DNA of 64,000 bases. Source: an uncultured Sphingomonas sp. Lineage in GTDB: Bacteria > Pseudomonadota > Alphaproteobacteria > Sphingomonadales > Sphingomonadaceae. A program made the translations under genes and the position numbers. Positions 1 to 9,154 of the stretch are shown one piece after another. Numbering within the stretch: the stretch's first letter is position 1; each line of letters starts with the position of its first letter. The stretch is taken from positions 1 through 64,000 of the forward strand of contig NZ_CAMLDL010000011.1 in assembly GCF_946478955.1 (NCBI RefSeq), written 5' to 3'. The notes beneath the pieces were generated by a model. The model was not told where the DNA came from and did not search any database. It was given only the letters and a program-made list of their open reading frames with translations.

Positions 1-1
1 C

Positions 2-1426
2 AAGACGGTGCTGGAGAACGTCAAGGACGGCGCGCGCGACGTCGCCGACATGGTCGACCGATTCAACGCAATCAGCGCGGAAATGGGCGATCCCAAGGAC
101 GACACCGATTTCGACGCACTGATGGCCGAAATGGGCGAGCTTCAGGAAAAGATTGACGCAGTCGATGGCTGGACGCTCGACAACCAGCTGGAAATCGCCA
201 TGGAAGCGCTGCGCTGCCCGCCGAGCGATTGGCCGGTCACTGACCTGTCGGGCGGTGAAAAGCGCCGCGTGGCGCTGACCCGGTTGCTGATCCAAAAGCC
301 GTCGATCCTGCTGCTCGACGAACCGACCAACCACCTCGATGCCGAAAGCGTGCAGTGGCTGGAAAACCATCTGAAGGAATATGCCGGTGCGGTGCTGATG
401 ATCACCCACGACCGTTACTTCCTCGACAATGTGGTGGAATGGATCCTGGAACTCGATCGCGGGACTTATTATCCGTACGAAGGTAATTACTCCACCTATC
501 TGGAAAAGAAGGCAAAACGGCTTGAACAGGAAAGCCGCGAGGAAAGCGGCAAGCAGAAGGCATTGTCCCGCGAACTGGAATGGATCCGGCAGACGCCCGC
601 GGCCCGCCAGTCTAAGTCCAAGGCGCGTATCCGCAAGTTCGAACAGCTGCAGGATGCACAGGATGACCGGCGCATCGGCAAGGCCCAGATCGTCATTCAG
701 GTGCCCGAACGCCTTGGCGGGAAGGTGATTGAGGTCGAGAATCTGTCTAAGGCGTACGGCGACAAGATCCTGTTCGAGGATTTGAGCTTCACGCTGCCAC
801 CGGGCGGCATCGTCGGTGTCATCGGGCCCAACGGCGCCGGTAAGTCGACCTTGTTCAAGATATTGACCGGCAAGGAAGAGCCGGACAGCGGCACCGTGTC
901 GATTGGTGAGACGGTGCGCCTCGGCTTCGTCGATCAGAGCCGCGACCACCTCGATCCGAAGAAGAACGTGTGGGAGGAAATCTCCGACGGGCTCGATTAT
1001 ATGAAGGTCAACGGGCAGGACGCGTCGACCCGCGCTTATGTCGGCGCCTTCAACTTCAAGGGCCCGGACCAGCAGAAGAATGTCGGCAAGCTTTCCGGCG
1101 GTGAGCGCAACCGCGTCCACATGGCCAAGATGCTGAAAGAGGGCGGCAACGTCCTCTTGCTCGACGAACCGACCAACGACCTTGACGTGGAAACACTTGG
1201 TGCACTTGAAGAGGCGATTGAAAATTTTGCCGGTTGTGCCGTGGTCATCAGCCACGACCGCTTCTTCCTGGATCGTCTTGCCACGCACATCCTTGCGTTC
1301 GAAGGCGACAGCCATGTCGAATGGTTCGAAGGCAATTTCGAAAGCTATGAAGAAGACAAGCGCCGCCGCCTTGGCCCGGAAGCGGATCGCCCGCATCGGA
1401 CCAGCTACAAGAAGCTGGAGCGTTAA
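2..1426 (+). CDS. ettA: EttA-type ABC-F ATPase, 5' end missing
   Basis: Energy-dependent translational throttle protein, an ABC-F ATPase that binds the ribosomal E site. The reading frame is open from the first base, so the N-terminus and the first Walker A lie outside the window. Visible are the first signature LSGGEKRR with LLLDEPTNHLD, the linker arm between the domains, then the second domain with Walker A GPNGAGKS, signature LSGGERNR and LLLDEPTNDLD. Both ATP sites keep their catalytic Glu. The C-terminal end (RRRLGPEADRPHR) is typical of EttA rather than Uup or other ABC-F members. The stop overlaps the next start as TAATG, suggesting translational coupling. Confidence 0.92.
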   Translation, partial: KTVLENVKDGARDVADMVDRFNAISAEMGDPKDDTDFDALMAEMGELQEKIDAVDGWTLDNQLEIAMEALRCPPSDWPVTDLSGGEKRRVALTRLLIQKPSILLLDEPTNHLDAESVQWLENHLKEYAGAVLMITHDRYFLDNVVEWILELDRGTYYPYEGNYSTYLEKKAKRLEQESREESGKQKALSRELEWIRQTPAARQSKSKARIRKFEQLQDAQDDRRIGKAQIVIQVPERLGGKVIEVENLSKAYGDKILFEDLSFTLPPGGIVGVIGPNGAGKSTLFKILTGKEEPDSGTVSIGETVRLGFVDQSRDHLDPKKNVWEEISDGLDYMKVNGQDASTRAYVGAFNFKGPDQQKNVGKLSGGERNRVHMAKMLKEGGNVLLLDEPTNDLDVETLGALEEAIENFAGCAVVISHDRFFLDRLATHILAFEGDSHVEWFEGNFESYEEDKRRRLGPEADRPHRTSYKKLER

Positions 1427-1731
1427 TGACTAAGGCGGGGGCGGCGACCTGTCTGGTCAGCGCCCCCGTCTGGCGATGGAACCCCCAGAAGGGCAGCTGG
1501 CATTTCGTCACTATTACGGGCGATGCCGCGACCTCAATCCGCCTCGACAGCATGGGCATGCGCAGCGGATTTGGTTCGGTGAAAGTCACGGCCGAGGTCG
1601 ACGGGGTACGATGGACCACATCCGTCTTCCCTAGCGGCGACGATTATATCCTTCCCTTAAAAGCCGACGTCCGACGCAGAGCGAACATCGCCGCAGGTGA
1701 CGACATTGTCGTCACCCTCTGGCTCGCCTGA
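1426..1731 (+). CDS. DUF1905 domain protein
   Basis: A 101-residue protein of the DUF1905 family, whose function is unknown. It is a small predicted beta-rich domain: an opening WRW..KGSWHFV strand, the middle GFGSVKV, and the end GDDIVVTLWLA, all usual for this family. The ATG overlaps the stop of the upstream ABC-F gene (TAATG), so the two are probably co-transcribed. No catalytic residues can be named. Family members are often found alone or fused to a YdeI-like domain, which is absent here. Confidence 0.8.
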   Translation: MTKAGAATCLVSAPVWRWNPQKGSWHFVTITGDAATSIRLDSMGMRSGFGSVKVTAEVDGVRWTTSVFPSGDDYILPLKADVRRRANIAAGDDIVVTLWLA

Positions 1732-1746
1732 TCGCGCCTAGCGTTC

Positions 1747-2211
1747 CTAAGATTGGTTATGAAGACCAGCGTAATAGCCTTCGGGACCGGCCGCGCGTTT
1801 CTTGCCGCGCCACCATTCATCAATGCTCCACGGTCCCGGCCCAGCAAAGGCGATATACAGGAAAATGAAGCAAAACAGGACCGCTGCTTCGCCGCCGTTA
1901 AGGATGGGGAAGGGGCCGTCAGGCGCGTGGACCATCCAGTACGCAACCGCCATTTCGCCCGACAAAAGGAGAGCCGTCGGCCGAGAGAAAAGACCGACGA
2001 GCAACAACAGGCCGCCAATAAGCTCCATCATTCCGGCGACCCACAGCAATGTCCATGGCGCGGGGAAACTGGCCGACGACATGGGAAAGCCGAAGATCTT
2101 ACTCGCGCCATGAGCGAGGAACAGCAACGCAGTTACTATACGCAAAACGCTGAGCGCTTGCGGTGCAAAACGGTCGGCAAGACCGCCATCGTCGACAATT
2201 GGATTTTCCAT
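1747..2211 (-). CDS. DoxX family membrane protein
   Basis: A four-helix membrane protein of the DoxX family of about 154 residues. The first helix follows LRIVTALLFLAHGASKIFGFP, the second contains MMELIGGLLLLVG, the third lies around LLLSGEMAVAYWMVHAP and the last around AVLFCFIFLYIA. I start at ATG 2211 because GGAGGG sits just upstream; a longer reading to 2256 has no such site. It lies next to a second DoxX gene in the same orientation, and the two are clearly related, so they probably arose by duplication. Members are linked to redox or stress functions, but the exact role is unknown. Confidence 0.85.
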   Translation of the reverse strand: MENPIVDDGGLADRFAPQALSVLRIVTALLFLAHGASKIFGFPMSSASFPAPWTLLWVAGMMELIGGLLLLVGLFSRPTALLLSGEMAVAYWMVHAPDGPFPILNGGEAAVLFCFIFLYIAFAGPGPWSIDEWWRGKKRAAGPEGYYAGLHNQS

Positions 2212-2323
2212 CGAGCCCTCCGACCAGAATTGCGAAGAAACGATATCGACTCCCATACGAGAGAACGGACGGAAAAGCGACCTTTCCCACCCGTTCCTTC
2301 GTCGAATCGATGAGATGGTGCGG

Positions 2324-2740
2324 TTATTCCAGTTCGTCGTCGACTAGGACAATCTTTCGACCGCGTGCGCCGTCTACGCTCCACGCGCCCGGCCCGACTG
2401 CTGCAAACAACAGGAAAATGAAGCAGAACAGAATGGCCGCATCCCCACCGTTATTCGACGGATACAAATCCTTTGGCGCGTGAAACATCCAATAAGCCAC
2501 CGCCATTTGGCCCGATGCAATGAACGCCGCTGGGCGGGTGAACAGGCCGAGTAAGATCAGCAACCCGCCGACGGCTTCGATGATCGCTCCAAACCAGAAT
2601 ATTGTTCCAACCGCCGGCAAATCTCCCATGGGGAATGGCGGAAATCCGAAAAGCTTGGATGTGCCATGGAGCATGAACAATAGGCCGGCCACAATCCGAA
2701 GCAGGCCTAATGCCTGATTCCCAAATCGTCCTTCGATCAT
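2324..2740 (-). CDS. DoxX family membrane protein (paralogue)
   Basis: Second DoxX-type protein, about 138 residues with four predicted helices. It shares with its neighbour the pattern LRIV..LLFMLHGTSKLFGFP, the AVGGLLILLGLFTRP segment and MAVAYWMFHAP. The start at 2740 (MIEGRFG) is chosen because GGGAGAG lies about 9 nt upstream; a longer frame to 2800 exists. The end KIVLVDDELE is acidic and cytoplasmic by the positive-inside rule. The tandem arrangement suggests joint expression; the substrate or partner is not known. Confidence 0.85.
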   Translation of the reverse strand: MIEGRFGNQALGLLRIVAGLLFMLHGTSKLFGFPPFPMGDLPAVGTIFWFGAIIEAVGGLLILLGLFTRPAAFIASGQMAVAYWMFHAPKDLYPSNNGGDAAILFCFIFLLFAAVGPGAWSVDGARGRKIVLVDDELE

Positions 2741-2820
2741 CGCATTTCTCTCCCTGTTGAGCGCGCCCGGCACGCTGCTGTGGTCCAATGTCGCTGTCAA
2801 ATATTGTTTGGGCGCGATCT

Positions 2821-4140
2821 TCAGCTCTTGGCAGGTGATCGAGGCAAAAATGCCTCGGATAGGCCGTGATAAAGGCGGGATGGGCTAATCCGCGCACTTG
2901 CCCAGTCGGCAATGAGGGCCGTGGCAAACAGCGACAAGATTGCGCCATGGTTCCCGGTTGCCTCGCTGACGATGATTACAGCGGTGAATGGCGCGCGCAC
3001 AACGCCGACGAAATAAGCGATCATTCCAAGCAGGACGACCGGTTCAGCTGGAATATTGCTGAACACCCCGGCCAGCAAATTCCCAAGTCCGGCGCCCACC
3101 GCCAAGGAAGGGGCGAAAATTCCGCCCGGCGTTCCGCTCAATGTTGTGGCCAATGCCGCACCAAATTTGGCCGGCCCGAACCAAATACTAACGTCGTGAC
3201 CTTCCAGCAGCGCGCGCGTAGGCTCATATCCCGTGCCCCAGGAAAGGCCGCCGCTGGCGATGCCGATAATGGCAACGAGCAACCCGCATGATGCGGCCGC
3301 AATTATCGGCTTTTGCTTCATTGCCCGGAACAGCGGGCGGCTGTTCCGGGCATGTCCAAGCACAATTCGGGTAAACAGGCCGCCAAGCAGACCGCCGACC
3401 ACACCTGCGACCGGCGCGACCAACAATGTATCGCGGACACCAAGAACCTGTCCCATTCGCCCGAAATAGACATAGTCGCCCGCGATCCCCAGGCTGACCA
3501 TGCCAGCGATCATCACCGCGCCCATGACAATTACCGCAACCCTCTGCTCATATTTCGCGGCGAGTTCCTCAATCGCAAAGGCGATCCCCGCCAGCGGTGT
3601 ATTGAACGCGGCAGCAACCCCGGCAGCACCACCCGCGATGAGCACGCCCGGGGTGAGCTTGACCTTCAGCCAGCGATGGACTGCGACCATGATGGACGCC
3701 GACACCTGAACCGTTGGTCCTTCGCGACCCGCCGAACCGCCGCCAAGCAAAATTGCAAGCGTAAGTAGGAGCTTTGCGAAGCCCGCTTTCAGCGAGACTA
3801 GCGTCGCACTCGCCTTGCTGGTCGGCGACCGGCTAGCCGCGATGACTTGCGGGATCCCTGAACCGCGCGCCTCTGGCACGAACCGAACCGTCACCCACGC
3901 AACGCCCGCGAAAATGGCAGGCGTAAGGATAATCGGGAGCCACCATATCTGGTGAACGACCATTGCGAACAAATGTTGTGCGACATCGCCCGCCTTAGCG
4001 AATACAAGCGCGACCAACCCCAGAAGCACCGCGCCGACAACGGTCGCCAGCCTTCGGCGCCAATCGTTAAGCGGTACGTGGGCGCGCCGCGCCATGACCC
4101 GAATGATTCGGGTAATTCGAGGTTGGGATCGAAGGCGCAT
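2821..4140 (-). CDS. clcA: CLC-type chloride channel/antiporter
   Basis: Chloride transport protein of the CLC family, 439 residues with many hydrophobic segments. The family filter motifs are visible: GSGIPQ near residue 94, GREGP near 138 and GGIFAPSL near 343. The Glu of GREGP is the gating glutamate, and an EE pair follows in the GIAFAIEEL segment where the internal proton glutamate lies in the E. coli antiporter. I therefore infer a Cl-/H+ exchanger rather than a passive channel. No cytoplasmic CBS domains follow, so it is the short bacterial form. It starts 1 bp after the stop of the NYN gene upstream, so both belong to one transcript. Confidence 0.9.
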   Translation of the reverse strand: MRLRSQPRITRIIRVMARRAHVPLNDWRRRLATVVGAVLLGLVALVFAKAGDVAQHLFAMVVHQIWWLPIILTPAIFAGVAWVTVRFVPEARGSGIPQVIAASRSPTSKASATLVSLKAGFAKLLLTLAILLGGGSAGREGPTVQVSASIMVAVHRWLKVKLTPGVLIAGGAAGVAAAFNTPLAGIAFAIEELAAKYEQRVAVIVMGAVMIAGMVSLGIAGDYVYFGRMGQVLGVRDTLLVAPVAGVVGGLLGGLFTRIVLGHARNSRPLFRAMKQKPIIAAASCGLLVAIIGIASGGLSWGTGYEPTRALLEGHDVSIWFGPAKFGAALATTLSGTPGGIFAPSLAVGAGLGNLLAGVFSNIPAEPVVLLGMIAYFVGVVRAPFTAVIIVSEATGNHGAILSLFATALIADWASARISPSRLYHGLSEAFLPRSPAKS

Positions 4141-4141
4141 C

Positions 4142-4876
4142 CTATCGGAGGCGTTTCACCATCAATCGGCCGTCGTCGCCCGTCCGGGTTCCAAAATTGG
4201 GAACGGCCTTGATGAGGTCACTAAGGCGATTGAAGCCGTAATTGCGTACGGCAAAGCTGCTTACCGCCTTGGCTCGCTGGCCCACTTCGGCAAGGCTTGC
4301 ATAACCTTCGTCGTCACGCTTGGATGCCTTGTAGGCAGCACCCAATACTTGCAGTAGTTCCGAATCAACCGGACGGCGACCTTCGCTGGTTGGGGGGGCT
4401 TCGAGCGCGCCATCGCCGTTGGTGTCGAGGGCATCGACATCAAAGAAGCGGGTGCATGCCTGACGAAAGCTCATCGGCGTTTTTGCGGTGCCAAATCCGT
4501 AAACCGGCAGACCATCTTCGCGGATACGCTGGGCGAGGGGAAGGAAATCGCTGTCGGATGACATGATTCCAAACCCGTCGACATGACCGCGGTAAAGTAG
4601 GTCCATCGCGTCGATGGTCATACGCATGTCCGTGGAGCTTTTGCCTTTAACGACGTCAAATTGTTGCATCGGCACGATTGAATTTGAACCGGTCAGTTCA
4701 CCCCAACCCCTGAGCGATGTTTTCGCCCAATTGCCATAGGCCCTGCGAATGTTGATTGTTCCCAACTCGCCGAGAACGAGTAGGACGTCATCCAGGTGCA
4801 ACGGAGAGGCGTTGTCGGCATCGATCAGCAAGGCGATGTTCAGCTCTATTTCGGAATAGTTGTTCCTGTCGGGCAT
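4142..4876 (-). CDS. NYN domain protein with C-terminal OST-HTH/LOTUS domain
   Basis: A 244-residue protein of the LabA/DUF88 group. The N-terminal NYN domain is a PIN-like nuclease fold with the acidic residues expected at the metal site: ALLIDADN (residues 15-22), SSTDMRMTIDA (about 80-90) and SSDSDF (about 106-111). After a linker rich in acidic residues, the segment from about 170 to the end resembles an OST-HTH (LOTUS) RNA-binding domain. The likely role is RNA cleavage or binding, but the target is unknown. It is the first gene of a pair with the chloride transporter downstream. Confidence 0.85.
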   Translation of the reverse strand: MPDRNNYSEIELNIALLIDADNASPLHLDDVLLVLGELGTINIRRAYGNWAKTSLRGWGELTGSNSIVPMQQFDVVKGKSSTDMRMTIDAMDLLYRGHVDGFGIMSSDSDFLPLAQRIREDGLPVYGFGTAKTPMSFRQACTRFFDVDALDTNGDGALEAPPTSEGRRPVDSELLQVLGAAYKASKRDDEGYASLAEVGQRAKAVSSFAVRNYGFNRLSDLIKAVPNFGTRTGDDGRLMVKRLR

Positions 4877-4995
4877 CGCTTCAGCTCCCGCTTTGCTGAG
4901 TTAACGCAACGGGAACGGAACGAAAATGATGCTGACACGCTGTACCCAGCATCGGGGCTTGTAGTTTTGCCCCACAGTGATGGAGGAACGGACCC

Positions 4996-5337
4996 ATGAA
5001 ACGCCTTGTTCTTGCTACGACTGTTGCCGCCAGTCTTGGCCTGTCGGCCTGTGCAACCAACAATCCATACGGCTATAACGACCCGTACTACAACAATAAC
5101 AACAACCAAACCGGCCGCGTTGCGACCGGCGCCGCGGTTGGCGCTGTTGGCGGGGCTGTGGCCGGCGCGGTGCTGCCTGGTGTGAAACCGGTAACCGGTG
5201 CCATTGCCGGTGCCATTTTGGGCGGCGTGGCCGCCGCCGTGATCAACAATAAGCAATATTACCGCGATACCCGCGGCTATTGCTATTATGTCGACCAGTA
5301 CGGCAACCCGATCTACGATTATAACACGCGTTGCTAG
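4996..5337 (+). CDS. glycine-zipper lipoprotein
   Basis: A 113-residue exported protein. A signal peptide (MKRLVLATTVAASLG) ends in the lipobox LSAC, so Cys19 is the probable lipidated residue. An Asn/Tyr-rich linker (YYNNNNN) follows, then two glycine-zipper runs (GAAVGAVGGAVAGAV and GAIAGAILGGVAAAV) that usually pack as membrane-associated helices. The C-terminus is Tyr-rich with Cys pairs. This resembles small outer-membrane glycine-zipper proteins of the Rickettsia 17 kDa surface antigen type. The start has a clear GGAGG upstream. Function is unknown, probably envelope structure. Confidence 0.8.
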   Translation: MKRLVLATTVAASLGLSACATNNPYGYNDPYYNNNNNQTGRVATGAAVGAVGGAVAGAVLPGVKPVTGAIAGAILGGVAAAVINNKQYYRDTRGYCYYVDQYGNPIYDYNTRC

Positions 5338-5393
5338 TCGTCCGGGGGACGACGTCAGCGGCGCGTGTCGTTGCTAGTCGTCTCTTGAAAGGC

Positions 5394-6026
5394 TCAGACG
5401 GGGCGGAAGCTATCTTCCGCCTCGTCGAGCACATAAAGCTGCCCCTCGCTGATCGAGAAGATGCAGCCGACGATCTTGAGTGCTCCCGCTTTCTCGCGAT
5501 CGGCAACGAACGGGAACGTGCGTAGGTTGGCAAGGCTCTGCCGGATCGCAACTTCACCAAGCACTTGCGCGGCTTCGGCGCCTGTTCCGCGTTCAGACGC
5601 GATTTCCGTTGCTGGTCCATCAATCTGACTCATCCAGCCGGCAATAAACCCGCCTTCGCCGTTCGGCGCGTCATGAAATTGCCCGGTCAGCGCGGCATGA
5701 ATACCGCCGCAACGTTCATGGCCCATCACCATCACTTCCGGCACTTCGAGCTGTGTCACCGCGAATTCTAGGGCTGCGGACACACCGTGTCGCCCGCCGC
5801 CTTCTTCAAAAGGCGGCACGAGGTTGGCGACGTTACGCACGACGAAAATTTCACCTGGGTCGGTGTCGAAGATCGTTGCCGGATCGGATCGGCTGTCGCT
5901 GCAGGCGATGATGATCGCGCGCGGACTCTGACCTTCGGCCAGCTCTTTCCACCGCTCCCGCTCGCTCTCGCCATGATTCTCACGAAAACGGCGGTATCCC
6001 GCCAACAGATTGCCGAAGCCTTCCAT
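5394..6026 (-). CDS. beta-class carbonic anhydrase
   Basis: Zinc enzyme that interconverts CO2 and bicarbonate, 210 residues, the usual bacterial length. Zinc ligands are visible: Cys42 and Asp44 in ACSDSR and the His/Cys pair in MGHERCGG near residues 103-106. The Asp-Arg dyad of the SDSR motif is complete. The segment FVVRNVANLVPP is the second family signature. It is a single gene, convergent with the lipoprotein gene and divergent from lipA. Confidence 0.95.
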   Translation of the reverse strand: MEGFGNLLAGYRRFRENHGESERERWKELAEGQSPRAIIIACSDSRSDPATIFDTDPGEIFVVRNVANLVPPFEEGGGRHGVSAALEFAVTQLEVPEVMVMGHERCGGIHAALTGQFHDAPNGEGGFIAGWMSQIDGPATEIASERGTGAEAAQVLGEVAIRQSLANLRTFPFVADREKAGALKIVGCIFSISEGQLYVLDEAEDSFRPV

Positions 6027-6112
6027 CGATCACTCCCGGTTTAAGGCCCTCGCGACTAGTCGAGTGAGGGGAGGGGTGGCAAGTGTGCACATCAATCGCT
6101 ATCTGGCCCCTC

Positions 6113-7042
6113 ATGAACGCACCGCTCCCCGTGCCGCCCCGGCAACGCAAGCCGGACTGGATCCGTGTCAAAGCCCCGACCAGCGAGGGCTATGCCGAAA
6201 CGCGCCGCCTGATGCGCTCGAAGAGCCTCGTCACCGTTTGCGAAGAGGCGGCCTGCCCGAACATCGGCGAATGCTGGACCAAGAAACATGCGACGGTGAT
6301 GATCCTGGGCGACACCTGCACCCGCGCCTGCGCTTTCTGCAACGTCAAGACTGGCATGCCGCGCGCGGTCGACCCGATGGAGCCGCAGAATACCGCAGAT
6401 GCGGTCGCGGCGATGGGCCTGGAACATATTGTTATCACGTCGGTTGACCGCGACGATCTGCCGGATGGCGGCGCCAGCCAGTTCGTCAAGGTGATCGAGG
6501 CGATCCGCAAGACCACGCCGACCACGACCATCGAAATCCTCACCCCCGACTTCCGCAACAAGCATGAGGCGGCGGTCGAGGCGATCGTTGCGGCGCGGCC
6601 CGACGTCTACAACCACAACCTTGAAACCGTGCCGAGGCTGTACCCGACTATCCGTCCGGGCGCGCGCTATTATGCGTCGCTGCGCCTGCTCGAGCAGGTG
6701 AAAAAGCTCGATCCGTCGATCTTCACCAAGTCCGGTGTCATGGTTGGTCTTGGTGAACAGCGGCTCGAAGTGCATCAGGTGATGGACGATATGCGCTCGG
6801 CAGGCATCGATTTCCTGACCATGGGCCAATATCTCCAGCCGACCCCGCGTCACGCGACGGTCGAGGAGTATGTGACGCCTGACGCGTTCAAGGCTTACGC
6901 CTCGATTGCGCGGGCCAAGGGCTTCCTGCTGGTCGCGGCGACCCCGCTGACCCGGTCGAGCTATCATGCCGGCGATGATTTCAAGAAGATGCAGGACGCC
7001 CGCAATAAGCAGCTGGCGCGGTCGGGAGCACTGGTCGGCTAA
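6113..7042 (+). CDS. lipA: lipoyl synthase
   Basis: Radical-SAM enzyme that inserts two sulphur atoms into the octanoyl chain on lipoyl-dependent enzymes. Both iron-sulphur sites are present: the auxiliary cluster Cys set in [12 protein letters not shown] and the radical SAM motif CTRACAFC. The RSSYHA end carries the conserved C-terminal Ser of the family. I use ATG 6113 (MNAPLPVPP) because it matches the usual N-terminus, but a GTG at 6083 has a better ribosome site (GGGAGGGG) and would add ten residues. The stop is followed by the RatA-like gene with TAATG overlap. Confidence 0.95.
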   Translation: MNAPLPVPPRQRKPDWIRVKAPTSEGYAETRRLMRSKSLVTVCEEAACPNIGECWTKKHATVMILGDTCTRACAFCNVKTGMPRAVDPMEPQNTADAVAAMGLEHIVITSVDRDDLPDGGASQFVKVIEAIRKTTPTTTIEILTPDFRNKHEAAVEAIVAARPDVYNHNLETVPRLYPTIRPGARYYASLRLLEQVKKLDPSIFTKSGVMVGLGEQRLEVHQVMDDMRSAGIDFLTMGQYLQPTPRHATVEEYVTPDAFKAYASIARAKGFLLVAATPLTRSSYHAGDDFKKMQDARNKQLARSGALVG

Positions 7043-7503
7043 TGCCGCGCCATAGCGAGACCAAGCATCTACCGTACACGCCGGAGCAGCTGTTTACGCT
7101 GGTCGCCGATGTTGGCCGTTACCATGAATTCCTGCCGTGGGTGACGGCGGTGCGCATTACGTCGGACAGCGAAACCGAAATGGTCGCGGACCTTATCGTC
7201 GGCTTCAACGCCTTCAAGGAACGATTTACGTCAAAGGTGACCAAGGAACGGCCCAGCCATATCCAGGTCGAATATGTCGACGGGCCGCTGAAATATCTCA
7301 AGAACGAATGGCGGTTCGATCCAGCAACCGGCGGCGGCACCAATGTCCATTTTTCGGTCGATTTCGCTTTCAAGAACCGCTTGTTTGAGGCGCTTGCCGG
7401 GCAAATGTTCGATCGCGCGCTGCGGCGTATGACCGGTGCGTTTGAAGCCCGCGCGGACAATCTTTACGGCAGCAGCAAGTCCAGCGCGCAAAGCGCCGCC
7501 TGA
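7042..7503 (+). CDS. RatA/Coq10-like START-domain protein
   Basis: A 153-residue single-domain protein of the Coq10/RatA family. The START-like fold is seen from LPYTPEQLFTLVADVGRYHEFLPWV through the C-terminal helix LFEALAGQMFDRALRRMTGAFEARA. In alphaproteobacteria these proteins are thought to bind and deliver ubiquinone; the E. coli homologue has also been described as a toxin that blocks ribosome assembly, so the name should be used with care. It is coupled to lipA by TAATG. Its last 40 bp overlap the 3' end of the convergent pncC gene. Confidence 0.88.
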   Translation: MPRHSETKHLPYTPEQLFTLVADVGRYHEFLPWVTAVRITSDSETEMVADLIVGFNAFKERFTSKVTKERPSHIQVEYVDGPLKYLKNEWRFDPATGGGTNVHFSVDFAFKNRLFEALAGQMFDRALRRMTGAFEARADNLYGSSKSSAQSAA

Positions 7504-7964
7504 AGGCGGATACCCGACCGGCCCTCCGCCGCGTCGAACAGCTTGCTGTCGGATTCGGCTTCATCCTCCGACTGACCCTTAAGCGCCTTTGCAAAAACGA
7601 CAGTTCCGACCGGTTTTGACGGGGTTCCGCCGTCGGGCCCGGCGATCCCGGTGATCGATACGGCGACATCGACATCCAGCGCGCGGAGCGCACCCTGCGC
7701 CATCGCCCAGGCCGTCGCGACGCTCACCGCACCGAAGGTTTCGATCACCTCGGAACTGACGCAGAGGCGCGCCATCTTGGCCTCGTTGGAATAGGCGACG
7801 AAGCCCGCGACAAACACCTCGCTGGAGCCCGGAATTTCGGTGATCGCCGCACTGACGAGTCCGCCGGTGCAGCTTTCCGCTACGGTAATCTTGCGCCCGG
7901 CCGCGCGATTGGCCTCGACAACCTGGCGCGCCCTGTCGACGAGTATTTTGGGGAGAAGGTCCAT
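7464..7964 (-). CDS. pncC: CinA-family nicotinamide-nucleotide amidohydrolase
   Basis: Stand-alone CinA C-terminal domain protein, about 166 residues, which deamidates NMN to NaMN in pyridine nucleotide recycling. Typical segments are TVAESCTGGLVSAAIT (active-site Ser/Cys region), the AYSNEAKMARL stretch and SITGIAGPDGGTPSKPVGTVVFA. I start at 7964 (MDLLPKIL), just after the ispDF stop; the frame runs further upstream but would only overlap ispDF. The 3' end overlaps ratA on the other strand by 40 bp, so antisense pairing of the two mRNA tails is possible. Confidence 0.9.
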   Translation of the reverse strand: MDLLPKILVDRARQVVEANRAAGRKITVAESCTGGLVSAAITEIPGSSEVFVAGFVAYSNEAKMARLCVSSEVIETFGAVSVATAWAMAQGALRALDVDVAVSITGIAGPDGGTPSKPVGTVVFAKALKGQSEDEAESDSKLFDAAEGRSGIRLQAALCALDLLLP

Positions 7965-7965
7965 A

Positions 7966-9102
7966 TCATTGCTCAATTCTGATGGTCGCGACGGCCTGTG
8001 CCGCAATACCCTCTCCGCGCCCGGCAAAGCCAAGCTTTTCCGTCGTCGTCGCCTTGATACTGACGGCGGAGGCGGGGAGTGCTAGAATTTCCGCGACCCT
8101 GTTTCGCATTTGCTCGCGATATGGGGAGACTTTGGGCGCTTCGCAAATGACGGTGCAATCCACGAAGTCGATGATCCCGCCCGCATCGCGGACCAATGCT
8201 GCAGCATGGGCGAGGAAAATAGTGCTGTCCGCACCCTTCCATTGCGGGTCCGAAGGCGGGAAATGCTGCCCAATATCGCCCATTGCCGCCGCGCCAAGCA
8301 GGGCATCGGTGATGGAATGGAGCACGACATCGGCATCACTATGTCCGGCGAGGCCTTTTACGCTCGGAATTTCGATCCCACCCATCATGATCGGCCCGTC
8401 ACCCGCAAAGGCATGAACATCGAACCCCATGCCGGTCCGGCTGACCAAAGCTGACGTCATACGTTCCTCCGCGCGGGCAAAGTCGGCCGCCGTTGTAATC
8501 TTCTCAAGGTCGGTCGATCCCTCGACCGCCGCGACTTTCAGGCCAGCTGCAACCAGAATCGAACTTTCATCAGTGGTGCCGCGTCCACGCGTCTCGCCAA
8601 TGGCATAGCGCAGATCTTCAACATGGAACGCCTGCGGTGTCTGAATCCGGAGCATATCCTTGCGATCCACCATGTCGTCGATCCGGCCGCGGCCCCGGGC
8701 CAATGTATCGGCCACGGGCAGGGCAGGGACCGCACCGTCAGCGTTTTCCAGCGCATCCAGCAGCCGGTCGATAACTTCGGGCGGGCAAAAGGGGCGCGCC
8801 GCGTCGTGGATCAGCACTATACCGTCCGTGACCGCGCCGAGCCCGGCCTTCACACTGTCCGAGCGTTCCTTGCCGCCGATGATGACGCCGCCGACATCAC
8901 GCCCGCCGAGAGCGGTTGCCGCAATTTGCTCTTGTCCCGCACCAATCACCACCCGCACCGCCGTGATACGTGGATGTGACGCCAATGCGTCGACCGCATG
9001 GGCGAGCAGCGTTTTGCCGCCAATCGGCAGATATTGCTTCGGCACGTCACCACCCAACCGGGTGCCAGATCCGGCGGCGACAATGAGGGCGGTGACGGTC
9101 AT
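7966..9102 (-). CDS. ispDF: fused IspD/IspF isoprenoid biosynthesis enzyme
   Basis: Bifunctional enzyme of the MEP pathway. The N-terminal part (residues 1 to about 220) is the MEP cytidylyltransferase, with the nucleotide-binding start [14 protein letters not shown] and LIHDAARPF. The C-terminal part is MECDP synthase, with GMGFDVHAF and [20 protein letters not shown] that hold the metal-binding Asp and His residues. The fusion is typical of alphaproteobacteria, where the single protein covers two non-consecutive steps. ATG 9102 is chosen; a longer frame would need a TTG start. The next gene, pncC, starts 1 bp after its stop. Confidence 0.95.
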   Translation of the reverse strand: MTVTALIVAAGSGTRLGGDVPKQYLPIGGKTLLAHAVDALASHPRITAVRVVIGAGQEQIAATALGGRDVGGVIIGGKERSDSVKAGLGAVTDGIVLIHDAARPFCPPEVIDRLLDALENADGAVPALPVADTLARGRGRIDDMVDRKDMLRIQTPQAFHVEDLRYAIGETRGRGTTDESSILVAAGLKVAAVEGSTDLEKITTAADFARAEERMTSALVSRTGMGFDVHAFAGDGPIMMGGIEIPSVKGLAGHSDADVVLHSITDALLGAAAMGDIGQHFPPSDPQWKGADSTIFLAHAAALVRDAGGIIDFVDCTVICEAPKVSPYREQMRNRVAEILALPASAVSIKATTTEKLGFAGRGEGIAAQAVATIRIEQ

Positions 9103-9154
9103 ATTCGCCGCGCCTTGCCGCAACAGGCCGCCTCATGTAAAGGCGCGCCTTCCC

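Noticed and set aside
6092..6967. 291-codon minus-strand frame opposite lipA
   Set aside because: Shadow of lipA; Arg/His-rich sequence without domains.
7042..7503. Toxin-antitoxin module
   Set aside because: The RatA-like protein is a Coq10-type START protein coupled to lipA and no antitoxin partner is present.
8660..9154. Upstream extension of the dusB frame
   Set aside because: The stretch is antisense to ispDF and does not look like a protein; the family start is at 9155.
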